From Clostridiales bacterium UBA6468 (GTDB lineage: Bacteria > Bacillota > Clostridia > Oscillospirales > Oscillospiraceae), in contig DJNI01000019.1 of the NCBI GenBank assembly GCA_002436765.1, forward strand, positions 19,257 through 25,449: a stretch of 6,193 nucleotides of DNA, in the 5' to 3' direction. The position numbers were made by a program, and so were the translations under genes. Of this stretch, positions 1 through 6,150 are shown one piece after another (positions within the stretch are counted from its first letter, which is position 1; the number at the start of each line of letters is the position of its first letter). The notes under the pieces are model-generated. The model did no database searches and had not been told where the DNA came from. It worked only from the letters and a program-made list of their open reading frames with translations.

Positions 1-178
1 AATACTGTATGTATTTCCCGTTTTCAGCACCGAAGAGTGGGCGGAAAAGATCCGCTCACAGCCGCAGACGATTTATTCAGAGATTCCTCAATTATTATAT
101 TGCAAAAAGCGGCGAATGCAACAGCGGATGCCCAAAATTAACGGAATGTTTAAGATTGCTTTAAGCGCCCGTTTCCTC
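1..178. other. Left-edge region without a supported gene
   Basis: Nothing here meets the standard for a gene. Plus-strand frame 2 is open from the left edge through to about 253 and could be the tail of a gene starting outside. However, it runs through the promoter and start of the next gene, and its translation suggests no family. The other plus frames stop at 139-141 and about 165. The minus strand has no ATG with a Shine-Dalgarno sequence. The centre (about 90-140) is AT-rich like a spacer and holds the possible leftward promoter listed separately. Confidence 0.5.
94..121 (-). promoter_or_regulatory. Possible leftward sigma-A promoter
   Basis: Read on the minus strand, TTGCAT (116-121) lies 16 bases upstream of a perfect TATAAT (94-99). 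The -10 matches consensus fully, but the -35 matches only at TTG. Transcription would leave the window on the left, which would make the region divergent with the GH25 gene. No start codon for a leftward gene is visible before the window ends, so this is a weak call. Confidence 0.3.
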
Positions 179-207
179 TTGGCGCGGCGCAAAAAATGTG
201 GTATACT
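179..207 (+). promoter_or_regulatory. Sigma-A promoter with extended -10 for the GH25 gene
   Basis: TTGGCG (179-184, 4/6 to consensus) and TATACT (202-207, 5/6) are separated by exactly 17 bases. The -10 is preceded by TG at 199-200, giving the extended TGnTATACT form. The predicted transcription start is near 214, leaving a leader of only about 25 bases before the ATG at 240. That leader contains the Shine-Dalgarno AAAGGAGG (226-233). Confidence 0.75.
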
Positions 208-239
208 GTACGGAGAAAACACGGGAAAGGAGGCGGGTC

Positions 240-1298
240 ATGGAAACCGTTGACAATTTGGAAAACGAGGCAGCCGAGACTGCGGCGCCGGAAGGAATGC
301 CGCCGCTGCGGCCGGGCGAGCCTGTCCCGGAGGAAGATTGTTCCATGGAAGATTCCACGATGATCTTAGACGATGTCTACCCGCCGGAAATGCCCGTACT
401 GCCGAGAAAACGGATCCGACCGGAGTGGATCCTGGCCACCATCGCCTTACTCGCCGCTGCGGCGCTGGCTTGGGTGGCGATTTTGTGCCGCCCCTATTAC
501 AAAGCCGCGGACGACCCGGAAGCACTGATCGTGCAGCGGCACCGTGAGGAAATGACGGAGCCGCCGGTCGCCCCGGAGTCGGAAACGGAGTCCGAGGAAA
601 CGGAATCCACCGCAGAGCCCACCATCCCCCCGGATCCGAATCCCTACGGCTCTCTGGATTTCCAGTACAATAACCACAACTACCTGACCTGTCTGCGCAC
701 CGACAGCTATTCCGGCGTGGACGTCTCCGCATTCCAGGGGGACATCGACTGGAAGAAGGTCGCCCGTTCCGGCATCGATTTCGCCATCATCCGCTTAGGC
801 TACCGGGGCTACGGAAGCGGCAAGCTGGTGGAGGACGAATACGCCCAGAAGAACCTTGCGGGGGCGACGGAAGCGGGGCTTCCCATCGGCGCATACTTCT
901 TCTCCCAGGCGCTGAACATGGACGAGGCCGATCAGGAGATCGAATACATGCTGGACATTCTGGGAGACTACCGGCTGGACATGCCCATCATTCTGGACTG
1001 GGAAATTCCCGCCAGCGACGCCCGGACGGCCAACATGGACGCCCGGACGCTGACGGACATCCAGCTGTACTTCTGCGAAAAAATGAAGGGTCTGGGCTAT
1101 CAGCCCATGGTCTACTTCAACTGGCACCAGTCGGAAAACCTGTACTACTTAAGCGAGCTGGAGGATTTTCCCTTCTGGCTGGCGCTGTATCAGGACAGGA
1201 TGCGCTACCCCTGGAAGGTGGAAATGTGGCAGTACACCTGCACGGGCAGAGTCCCCGGCATCAATGGGGACGTGGATATCAACGTATATATGCCGTAA
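240..1298 (+). CDS. Membrane-anchored GH25 family muramidase (lysozyme-like)
   Basis: This 352-residue protein is predicted to cleave the MurNAc-GlcNAc beta-1,4 bond of peptidoglycan outside the cell. Residues 1-60 are acidic and Pro-rich and end in RKRIR (56-60). One membrane helix follows (about 63-83), then a Glu/Ser/Thr/Pro linker (about 103-137). The GH25 domain spans about 155-352. It opens with GVDVS (Asp161) and a stretch typical of the family, has DWE with Asp253 and Glu255 as the expected catalytic acids, and closes with WQYT (330-333) and a GDVDINVY motif. Basic residues before the helix predict N-in/C-out topology, so it is a signal-anchor protein rather than a secreted one. I chose ATG 240 because AAAGGAGG lies 6 bases upstream. 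The in-frame GTG at 198 falls inside the promoter and would not be transcribed. The gene stands alone and converges on the lipid kinase gene. Family assignment is firm; the biological role (turnover, division or defence) is not shown. Confidence 0.93.
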   Translation: METVDNLENEAAETAAPEGMPPLRPGEPVPEEDCSMEDSTMILDDVYPPEMPVLPRKRIRPEWILATIALLAAAALAWVAILCRPYYKAADDPEALIVQRHREEMTEPPVAPESETESEETESTAEPTIPPDPNPYGSLDFQYNNHNYLTCLRTDSYSGVDVSAFQGDIDWKKVARSGIDFAIIRLGYRGYGSGKLVEDEYAQKNLAGATEAGLPIGAYFFSQALNMDEADQEIEYMLDILGDYRLDMPIILDWEIPASDARTANMDARTLTDIQLYFCEKMKGLGYQPMVYFNWHQSENLYYLSELEDFPFWLALYQDRMRYPWKVEMWQYTCTGRVPGINGDVDINVYMP

Positions 1299-1300
1299 AA

Positions 1301-1332
1301 AACGCGGACATTTCGGGTGAAATGTCCGCGTT
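1301..1332 (-). terminator. Intrinsic terminator at the convergent junction
   Basis: A perfect 14-bp stem (1301-1314 with 1319-1332) encloses a GGGT tetraloop on the plus strand. On the minus strand the stem is followed at once by six T (1297-1302), a canonical terminator for transcripts of the leftward operon. On the plus strand it begins two bases after the GH25 stop but is followed only by TTAAAC. It may therefore stop or stabilise that transcript less efficiently. Confidence 0.75.
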
Positions 1333-1336
1333 AAAC

Positions 1337-1510
1337 TGCCAGAAAAGGCCGTCGGCCTTTTCTGGCAAGGAGATTGCAGTCTGCTGCGCGCACTCCTTGG
1401 CCGCCGCAGGCGACCAACTCGCACACTTGCAGCCTGTAAGGTATTTTGCGTCAGGTACACGCCCCGACGCAAAATGATTTAAACTTTATTTGCCGCCTGC
1501 GGGCGGCAAA
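1337..1510. repeat. Hairpin-dense intergenic segment, possibly a dispersed repeat
   Basis: Several inverted repeats are packed together. 1337-1350 pairs with 1354-1367 (14 bp, loop GTC). 1366-1372 pairs with 1393-1399 (7 bp), with a nested 4-bp hairpin at 1376-1387. 1443-1452 pairs with 1466-1475 (10 bp, 13-base loop). 1489-1497 pairs with 1502-1510 (9 bp, loop TGCG). None is followed by a good T-run, so they do not look like ordinary terminators. The frames across it resemble no protein I recognise. It could be a genome-wide repeat unit, an mRNA 3' structure of the lipid kinase operon, or a small structured RNA. Only the pairings are directly seen. Confidence 0.5.
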
Positions 1511-1546
1511 CTCTGCGAGGCTTTTTGTCGCGCTTATGTATATTCA

Positions 1547-2473
1547 TTAGCAGTGCGCCGGTTCTTTTGCCTGCCAGCTTAAGTCCTTGGGATAGAAGAA
1601 GCGCACCTTCTCCTTCGCTATGGAAATGTTCATCATGTCAGAGGTGCGCAGCTCGCCGTCCAGGTTGATGGAAGTGGGCTTGTCGCAGGTGATTTTTATG
1701 CTGTCCGTCCGGAAATGCCGGATAACGTCGGGGTAGTCCTTATATTGACCGTTCTTGTATTTGCCGATGATGGAAGCCACCTGCAAACGGCTCACCTTTT
1801 TCACCAGAAGCACGTCCAAAAGCCCGTCGGTGGGGTCGGCCTCCGGCACGGGGTTGAAGCCGCCGCCGTAGAACCGCCCGTTGCAGACGCAGATCATGGT
1901 CTGCTGGGCGTCGATGGTCTCGCCGCAGATTTCGATGACATAGTGCTCCGCAATGCCCCGCACCACGTTCACCACCGTGGACGCGGCATAGGCGCGGAAG
2001 CCCTGGAGCAGAGGAAGCCGCTTGTACCGGGCGACGTCGGTGCCGATGCGGGCGTCAAGCCCCACGGAGCAGATGTTCAGGGCGTAGTCGTCGTTGCAGC
2101 GGATCATGTCGAAGGTGACTTCCCTCGCGTCCAGCAGCCGCTCCAGGTCAGAAAAGGCGGCGGGTTCGCTGAAAAGCCGGACGAAATCGTTCCCGCTGCC
2201 GCCGGAATAGGCGGTGATGGCCAGATTGGGAAATCCCGCCGCGCCGGACGCGACCTCGTTCAGGGTGCCGTCGCCGCCGCAGGCGTAGACGCGGTATTCT
2301 TCCCCGGATTCTCCCGCTTCCCGGGTGATGCGGCGGCATTCTCCCGGGGCCTTGGATACCTCAATCCGGTAATCCAGCCCCCGGGCGCTGCAGCTTTCCA
2401 CAATGGCGGCGGTGTACTGCTTCGTATGATCCCAGCTGCCCGCAGCCGGGTTGATGATGAACAGGTGTTTCAT
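1547..2473 (-). CDS. DagK/YegS/BmrU-family lipid kinase (diacylglycerol kinase-like)
   Basis: This 308-residue soluble kinase is predicted to phosphorylate a membrane lipid at the cytoplasmic face, most likely diacylglycerol to phosphatidic acid with ATP. The N-terminal catalytic domain shows INPAAGS (7-13), the nucleotide-binding GGDGTLNEV (66-74) and GGSGNDF (91-97). The C-terminal beta-sandwich half carries DGLLDVLLV (216-224) and LDGE (271-274), whose Glu274 fits the catalytic base of DgkB-type enzymes. Length is normal for the family. The ATG overlaps the stop of the upstream methyltransferase (ATGA, 2470-2473), which indicates translational coupling. The Shine-Dalgarno sequence is weak (an AAAAGGG about 10 bases upstream), consistent with reinitiation. 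It is the last gene of the operon, ahead of the structured spacer. The lipid substrate cannot be told from sequence; related proteins act on diacylglycerol, sphingosine or phosphatidylglycerol. Confidence 0.92.
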   Translation of the reverse strand: MKHLFIINPAAGSWDHTKQYTAAIVESCSARGLDYRIEVSKAPGECRRITREAGESGEEYRVYACGGDGTLNEVASGAAGFPNLAITAYSGGSGNDFVRLFSEPAAFSDLERLLDAREVTFDMIRCNDDYALNICSVGLDARIGTDVARYKRLPLLQGFRAYAASTVVNVVRGIAEHYVIEICGETIDAQQTMICVCNGRFYGGGFNPVPEADPTDGLLDVLLVKKVSRLQVASIIGKYKNGQYKDYPDVIRHFRTDSIKITCDKPTSINLDGELRTSDMMNISIAKEKVRFFYPKDLSWQAKEPAHC

Positions 2474-3621
2474 TTTTTGTCATCCCTTTTCTGGTATTTT
2501 CGGGAATTGTCGGTGTACATATAGTAGTCGCACTTGATCATGCCGTTGTAGAGCTTGCGCTTCTTGTCGGCGCGGCGGCCGAAGTAATGCTCAAACTCCG
2601 GCTCGGAGGTGATAATGTATTTCTTCCAGCCGTCGGCGTATTTCAGGTGCCGCCCCAGCGCGGCGTAGAGCCGCTGGGCGCTCTGCTGCTCCAGCATCCG
2701 CTGGCCGTAGGGCGGGTTGCCGATGAGGATGCCGGACTGGGCGGGCAGATCCATTTTGGTGGCGTCGCCGTCGGCGAAGCGGACGATGTCGCCCACCCCA
2801 GCCTTCCGGGCATTGGCCATGGCGAGGGAGACGCACTTGGGGTCGTTGTCCGAGCCGAGGATCTGGTACTTTCCGTGAAATTCCTTCGCCTTCGCTTCCT
2901 CCCGAACCTCGTCCCAGACTTTCCCGTCGCTCCAGGCGAATGCCTCCGCCGCGAACCGGCGGCGGCCGCCGGGGGCGGCGTTCCGGGCGATCAGCGCCGC
3001 CTCGATGGGGATGGTGCCGGAGCCGCAGAAGGGATCCCACAGAAATTCCCGTCCCCGGTAGCGGGTCAGCTGAACCATGGCGGCAGCCAGGGTCTCCCGC
3101 AATGGCGCGTCGTTTCCCACGGCGCGGTAGCCCCGCTTGTGAAGCCCGGGGCCGGAGGTGTCCAGATACAGCTGCACCCGGTCGTTCATGACGGAAAATT
3201 GCAGCTGGTACTTTGCCCCGGTCTCCGGGAGCCAGCCGACGCCGTATTTTTCCCCCAGACGCCGGGAGGCGGCCTTTTTCACGATGGCCTGACAGTCCGG
3301 GACGCTCATAAGCCGGCTGCTTAAGCAATGCCCCTTCACCGGGAAGCTGCCGTCCTTGGAGATAAAATCCTCCAGATTCGCCCGGTAGACCCCCTGAAAC
3401 AGTTCTTCAAAGGTCTTAGCAGGGAAGTCCGCCAGCACGATCAGCACCCGCTCGCCGGTGCGCAGGCAGATATTGGCCTTGGCCATGTCCCGCGCTTCTC
3501 CGGAAAACAGCACCCGGCCGTTTTCCACCCGGACGTTGGGGATATCCAGCCGCCGCAGCTCGTCGCCGGCGATGCCCTCAAGCCCGAACAGGCAGGGGAC
3601 GGAAAATTCATAAGTTGACAT
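2470..3621 (-). CDS. ypsC: THUMP-domain SAM-dependent RNA methyltransferase (YpsC/RlmL N-domain type)
   Basis: This 383-residue class I methyltransferase is predicted to make N2-methylguanosine in RNA. The close family (E. coli RlmL N-terminal half) acts on 23S rRNA G2445. A ferredoxin-like/THUMP RNA-binding part covers about residues 1-155, followed by the family signature DTSGPGLHKRGYR (154-166). SAM-binding motif I is DPFCGSGTIPIEAA (196-209), GSDND (256-260) fits the acidic ribose-binding motif, and the catalytic motif IV is NPPYGQR (302-308). Length matches stand-alone YpsC; the second methyltransferase half of proteobacterial RlmL is absent, as usual in Firmicutes. GGAGGT (3625-3630) lies 3 bases before the ATG, closer than ideal but clear. 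The gene starts 18 bases after queH and overlaps the lipid kinase by 4 bases. Older databases often call this family a DNA adenine methylase; the THUMP part argues for RNA. The exact target nucleotide is inferred. Confidence 0.92.
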   Translation of the reverse strand: MSTYEFSVPCLFGLEGIAGDELRRLDIPNVRVENGRVLFSGEARDMAKANICLRTGERVLIVLADFPAKTFEELFQGVYRANLEDFISKDGSFPVKGHCLSSRLMSVPDCQAIVKKAASRRLGEKYGVGWLPETGAKYQLQFSVMNDRVQLYLDTSGPGLHKRGYRAVGNDAPLRETLAAAMVQLTRYRGREFLWDPFCGSGTIPIEAALIARNAAPGGRRRFAAEAFAWSDGKVWDEVREEAKAKEFHGKYQILGSDNDPKCVSLAMANARKAGVGDIVRFADGDATKMDLPAQSGILIGNPPYGQRMLEQQSAQRLYAALGRHLKYADGWKKYIITSEPEFEHYFGRRADKKRKLYNGMIKCDYYMYTDNSRKYQKRDDKK

Positions 3622-3639
3622 AATACCTCCGCTTCCCGC

Positions 3640-4185
3640 TCAGGGAAGAATTTTTTTGGGCTTCATGTACCGCTCCTCCTCGGAGAAGATGCAGCCGCAG
3701 TATTTCTGCATGTAAAACCCGTGCTCCCGGGCGAAGTCCTGCCCGGCGCGGAAATAGGGGCGGAAATCCCGGTACAAAAACTGCACGCCGTACGCCGCCG
3801 CCGCCCGCTGGGCAACCTCCCGCATCAGCTCGTGCTTCTGGTAGGGGCTGATGAACAGGGAGGACGTAAAGCTGTCGAAGCCCCCCTCGGCGGCCTGACG
3901 GGCGGTCTCAAACAGGCGCATTTCGTAGCACTTGACGCACCGCCCCGGAATATCCTCCGCCACCGCCCGGACAAAGGGGCGCAGACCGTAGTCATTTCGG
4001 ACGATCAGAGGCAGTTCAATTTCCTCGGCGTAGGCCTGCAGGCAGTTGCGCCGGGCGCGGTACTCGGTAACGGGATGGATATTGGGATTATACCAGAAGC
4101 CCGTGACCGCAAAGCCGTCGGTGCGAAGCACCTCGATGGGCTGATTGGCGCAGGGCGCACAGCAAATGTGCATCAGGGTTTTCAT
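3640..4185 (-). CDS. queH: Epoxyqueuosine reductase QueH (DUF208)
   Basis: This 181-residue protein is predicted to reduce epoxyqueuosine to queuosine at the wobble base (position 34) of tRNAs with GUN anticodons. It is the iron-sulfur alternative to the cobalamin-dependent QueG. Visible family marks are HICCAPCA (6-13) with the adjacent Cys8-Cys9 pair, YNPNIHP followed by EYRAR (32-45), RCVKCYEMRL (82-91) with Cys83/Cys86, SLFISPYQKHE (109-119), YRDFRPYFR (138-146) and QKYCGC (160-165) with Cys163/Cys165. The Cys pair and CxxC are the likely cluster ligands; which residue does what is inferred from the family. AGGAGG (4191-4196) sits 5 bases before the ATG, so the start is secure. It is probably the first gene of a queH-ypsC-dagK transcript. 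No other queuosine genes are in the window, so supply of the precursor must be encoded elsewhere or depend on salvage. Confidence 0.95.
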   Translation of the reverse strand: MKTLMHICCAPCANQPIEVLRTDGFAVTGFWYNPNIHPVTEYRARRNCLQAYAEEIELPLIVRNDYGLRPFVRAVAEDIPGRCVKCYEMRLFETARQAAEGGFDSFTSSLFISPYQKHELMREVAQRAAAAYGVQFLYRDFRPYFRAGQDFAREHGFYMQKYCGCIFSEEERYMKPKKILP

Positions 4186-4243
4186 GGAAGCCTCCTATGG
4201 CAGACAGAATGCACCGCAAAACGCTACGGTGACCGTTCCGTTT

Positions 4244-4272
4244 ATCGTATCACGGAATAACAAATTGTGCAA
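4244..4272 (-). promoter_or_regulatory. Candidate promoter for queH-ypsC-dagK
   Basis: On the minus strand TTGCAC (4267-4272) is followed after 17 bases by TACGAT (4244-4249). The -10 is preceded by TGA, giving an extended TGnTACGAT element. Both hexamers are imperfect (3/6 and 4/6), but the spacing and the extended -10 support it. It sits in the 115-base gap after mtaB, with a predicted start near 4237. An 11-bp dyad, ACGGTgACCGT (4226-4236), lies right at the start of the transcript. I see no strong terminator after mtaB, so read-through from mtaB may also feed these genes. Confidence 0.45.
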
Positions 4273-4300
4273 GAGAATGCGTAAAACCATTTTTCCGGCG

Positions 4301-5590
4301 TTACCGCTCCCAATTCCCCACCAAACCGTCCCTGTAAAGCCCGGTGATGCGGACGCGGCGTACCTGATTGTGTAGGTTCTCCCCGGCGGCGTAAACCTTT
4401 ACATAATTGGGCGCATGGCCGGTGAACAAACCGTCCTCCACGCTTTCAAACAGGACGCTCTGCACGGAGCCGACCAGTGCTTCCCGGTAGGCGCGGCTCA
4501 TTTCCTCCGCCACGGCGATGGCCGCCCGGCTTCGCGCTTCCTTCACGGCATTGCCGTGCTGCCCCGGCATTTTGTCCGCAGACGTGCCGGGACGGCGGGA
4601 GTAGGGGAAAATGTGCATTTCCGCAAAGCCGCACTTGCGGATAAAGGCAAGGCTCCGGGCAAATTCTTCCTCCGTCTCCCCGGGGAAGGCCACGATCATA
4701 TCCGTGGTAACGGCGCAGCCCGGAAACCATGTCCGCAGCAGGCAGACGCTTTCGTAGTACCGCCCGGTATCATACTTCCGCCGCATCCGCTGCAATACCG
4801 TGTCGCACCCGGACTGCATGGACAGGTGGAACTGGGGGCAGAGGTTGGGAAGCCGGGAAAGTCTCCGGCAGAAATCCTCCGTCACGATTCGCGGCTCCAG
4901 ACTGCCCAGCCGCACCCGCAGCGCCGGAACGGCAGCGCAGACCGCCTCGATCAGCGCCGTTACCTCCGGCTTTCCCGGCAGGTCGGCGCCCCAGCCGGCG
5001 ATCTCAATGCCCGTCACCACGATCTCCCGGTAGCCCCGCCGGGCAAGCTCCTGGGCCTGACGGACGGCCACGTCCACCGGCGCGGAACGGATGGGGCCCC
5101 GGGTGTAGGGAATGATGCAGTAGGAGCAGAAATTCACGCACCCGTCCTGCACCTTCAGCATGGCGCGGGTACGTTCCTCCAGCCCACCGGCGGGGAGGAC
5201 TTCAAACGCCCGGCGGCGCAGGGCGTTGTCCAGCCGCTCCGCCGGGGTTTTGCTTTCCATGGCGGAGAGCATCAGCTCCACAAATTCCCGCCGTCCGCCG
5301 CTGCCGCCGATGATGTCCACCCCCAGCGCACGCACCGCCTCCGGGGCGTGCTGGGAATAGCAGCCGCACACGCCGATGACGGCGTCGGGATTTTCCCGGC
5401 GGCACCGGCGGATGACCGCCCGGTTCTTCTTGTCCGCCACGGCGGTGACGGAGCAGGTGTTGATGATATAGCCGTCGCAGGGCTGGTCAAACTGCCCGAT
5501 CTCATGCCCAAGCTCCGTCAGCAGCTGCTCCATGGCCTGGGTCTCATATTGATTTGTCTTGCAGCCAAGGGTGTAAAATGCAAACCTCAT
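4301..5590 (-). CDS. mtaB: tRNA (t6A37-C2)-methylthiotransferase MtaB
   Basis: This 429-residue radical-SAM methylthiotransferase converts t6A to ms2t6A at position 37 of ANN-decoding tRNAs, next to the anticodon. The N-terminal domain starts TLGCKTNQYET (7-17), with auxiliary-cluster cysteines Cys10, Cys46 (NTCSVT) and Cys77 (GCYSQ). The radical-SAM cluster motif CVNFCSYC gives Cys151, Cys155 and Cys158. SLEP (230-233), SMQSGCD (257-263) and FPGETEEEF (302-310) are typical downstream blocks, and about 366-427 is the TRAM RNA-binding region. GCKTNQYE and the overall spacing fit MtaB (YqeV) better than MiaB or RimO. The ATG at 5590 is the first possible start: an in-frame TGA lies two codons upstream (5594-5596). 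The Shine-Dalgarno sequence is weak (GGTGG at 5600-5604, 9 bases away). Cys75 is an extra cysteine two residues before the cluster ligand. It is divergent from the HPr-like gene across 190 bases. Confidence 0.94.
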   Translation of the reverse strand: MRFAFYTLGCKTNQYETQAMEQLLTELGHEIGQFDQPCDGYIINTCSVTAVADKKNRAVIRRCRRENPDAVIGVCGCYSQHAPEAVRALGVDIIGGSGGRREFVELMLSAMESKTPAERLDNALRRRAFEVLPAGGLEERTRAMLKVQDGCVNFCSYCIIPYTRGPIRSAPVDVAVRQAQELARRGYREIVVTGIEIAGWGADLPGKPEVTALIEAVCAAVPALRVRLGSLEPRIVTEDFCRRLSRLPNLCPQFHLSMQSGCDTVLQRMRRKYDTGRYYESVCLLRTWFPGCAVTTDMIVAFPGETEEEFARSLAFIRKCGFAEMHIFPYSRRPGTSADKMPGQHGNAVKEARSRAAIAVAEEMSRAYREALVGSVQSVLFESVEDGLFTGHAPNYVKVYAAGENLHNQVRRVRITGLYRDGLVGNWER

Positions 5591-5615
5591 ATGTCAAATC
5601 CACCAATAAAAATGC

Positions 5616-5643
5616 TAATAATTTGTGTTAATCGTCCAAACCG
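5616..5643 (-). promoter_or_regulatory. Weak candidate promoter for mtaB
   Basis: On the minus strand TTGGAC precedes TAGCAT by 16 bases, within the AT-rich stretch upstream of mtaB. The -10 matches 4/6 and the -35 only at TTG. A promoter is expected here because mtaB is the first leftward gene, but this assignment is weak. The palindromic TTGCAA at 5648-5653 could also act as a leftward -35, though no good -10 lies at the right distance. Confidence 0.2.
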
Positions 5644-5647
5644 ACAG

Positions 5648-5675
5648 TTGCAATTTCGGGGAAAACTGCTATAAT
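5648..5675 (+). promoter_or_regulatory. Strong extended -10 promoter for the HPr-like gene
   Basis: TTGCAA (5648-5653, 4/6) and a perfect TATAAT (5670-5675) are 16 bases apart. TG at 5667-5668 gives the extended TGCTATAAT form. The start point is predicted near 5682, followed by a leader of about 100 bases before the GTG at 5781. This is the best promoter in the window by consensus. Confidence 0.75.
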
Positions 5676-5684
5676 AACTGTTAT
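5674..5684. promoter_or_regulatory. Operator-like dyad over the start site
   Basis: ATAACtGTTAT is a perfect 11-base dyad that overlaps the end of the -10 hexamer and the predicted start point. A repressor bound here would block initiation. No regulator gene is in the window and the half-site is only 5 bases, so chance is possible. Confidence 0.3.
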
Positions 5685-5780
5685 CCACCGATGATACGGG
5701 GAAGTTAGTGCCGCTGCCGGATCGATCCCCTCAATTATACACGAAAAAAACAGGTTTGTACAGTTGCGGGAGGTACTTTT

Positions 5781-6017
5781 GTGCGGGAATTTCAGGTTCG
5801 GCTTCAGTCGGTTCAGGATATTCAGAGGTTTGTTTCGCTGTCCACGGCACGCCCGTTTCCCGTCGTTATCCGGGACGCTTACAACAGGGTCAACGGAAAG
5901 AGCTTCATGGAAATGTTCTGCCTGGATCTGTGCGGCCCCCTGTGGGTAAATATTGATTGCAGCGAAGAGGAGCTTGTCATCTTTTGCAGTGAGGCCGAAC
6001 GGTTCCTGATCAGATAA
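5781..6017 (+). CDS. HPr-fold protein lacking the active-site histidine
   Basis: This small cytoplasmic protein has 78 residues, the size of HPr. Residues 36-55 (around VNGKSFMEMF and LDL) align with the HPr/Crh block containing KSIMG, and the C-terminal VNIDCSEEEL resembles the last strand and helix. The phosphorylated His of the GLHARPA motif has no counterpart: that region reads SVQDIQRFV, and there is no histidine anywhere in the protein. It therefore cannot carry phosphate in the PTS the usual way. Ser41 aligns with the regulatory Ser46 that HPr kinase phosphorylates, recalling Crh. Four cysteines (47, 51, 60, 69) are unusual for HPr. The GTG start is well supported by GGGAGGT (5768-5774), 6 bases upstream. 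The gene is monocistronic, with its own promoter and terminator, and is about 52% GC, lower than its neighbours. The fold call is by eye; function is unknown and probably regulatory. Confidence 0.75.
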   Translation: MREFQVRLQSVQDIQRFVSLSTARPFPVVIRDAYNRVNGKSFMEMFCLDLCGPLWVNIDCSEEELVIFCSEAERFLIR

Positions 6018-6034
6018 ATATGGCTCCGGCAGCA

Positions 6035-6066
6035 CCGTCCTGGGAATACTCGGGGCGGGTTTTTTA
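6035..6066 (+). terminator. Intrinsic terminator after the HPr-like gene
   Basis: An 8-bp GC-rich stem (6035-6042 with 6051-6058, including two G-U pairs) has an 8-base loop. A T-rich tract follows from 6060 (six T, then A and TTT). It lies 17 bases after the stop codon, so this gene is a single-gene transcript. No comparable T-run is seen for the minus strand. Confidence 0.75.
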
Positions 6067-6150
6067 TTTGAGGCAGCGCCGCACAATTTGTCTGCGAGCC
6101 TCAGCCGCCCTTTTGCCCCACTTCTTCAGTTTGGAAAATGGGAAATATTG

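Noticed and set aside
198..239. Upstream GTG start for the GH25 gene
   Set aside because: It lies inside the predicted extended -10 and has no ribosome site, while ATG 240 has AAAGGAGG at the right distance.
1489..1510. Terminator directly after the lipid kinase gene
   Set aside because: The 9-bp stem is good, but on the minus strand it is followed by TAAAG rather than a T-run; the hairpin at 1301-1332 fits a terminator much better.
1715..2524. Plus-strand open frame of 269 codons opposite the lipid kinase
   Set aside because: It is antisense to a well-supported gene, with a low-complexity translation and no start signals.
2470..3621. DNA adenine methylase annotation for the methyltransferase, suggested by its NPPY motif
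   Set aside because: NPPY is shared by RNA and DNA aminomethyltransferases; the N-terminal THUMP part and GLHKRGYR signature belong to the RNA family.
4186..4243. preQ1 riboswitch in the queH leader
   Set aside because: I looked for a compact C-rich/A-rich preQ1 aptamer before the Shine-Dalgarno sequence and did not see one; the leader is short and has only a small dyad.
4415..5674. Plus-strand open frame of 419 codons opposite mtaB
   Set aside because: It is the mirror of a clear MtaB gene in GC-rich sequence; its translation is Ala/Gly/His/Pro-rich, lacks motifs and has no Shine-Dalgarno sequence.
5628..6086. Minus-strand open frame of 152 codons over the HPr-like gene
   Set aside because: It crosses the plus-strand promoter, gene and terminator, begins next to the T-tract and has no recognisable motif.
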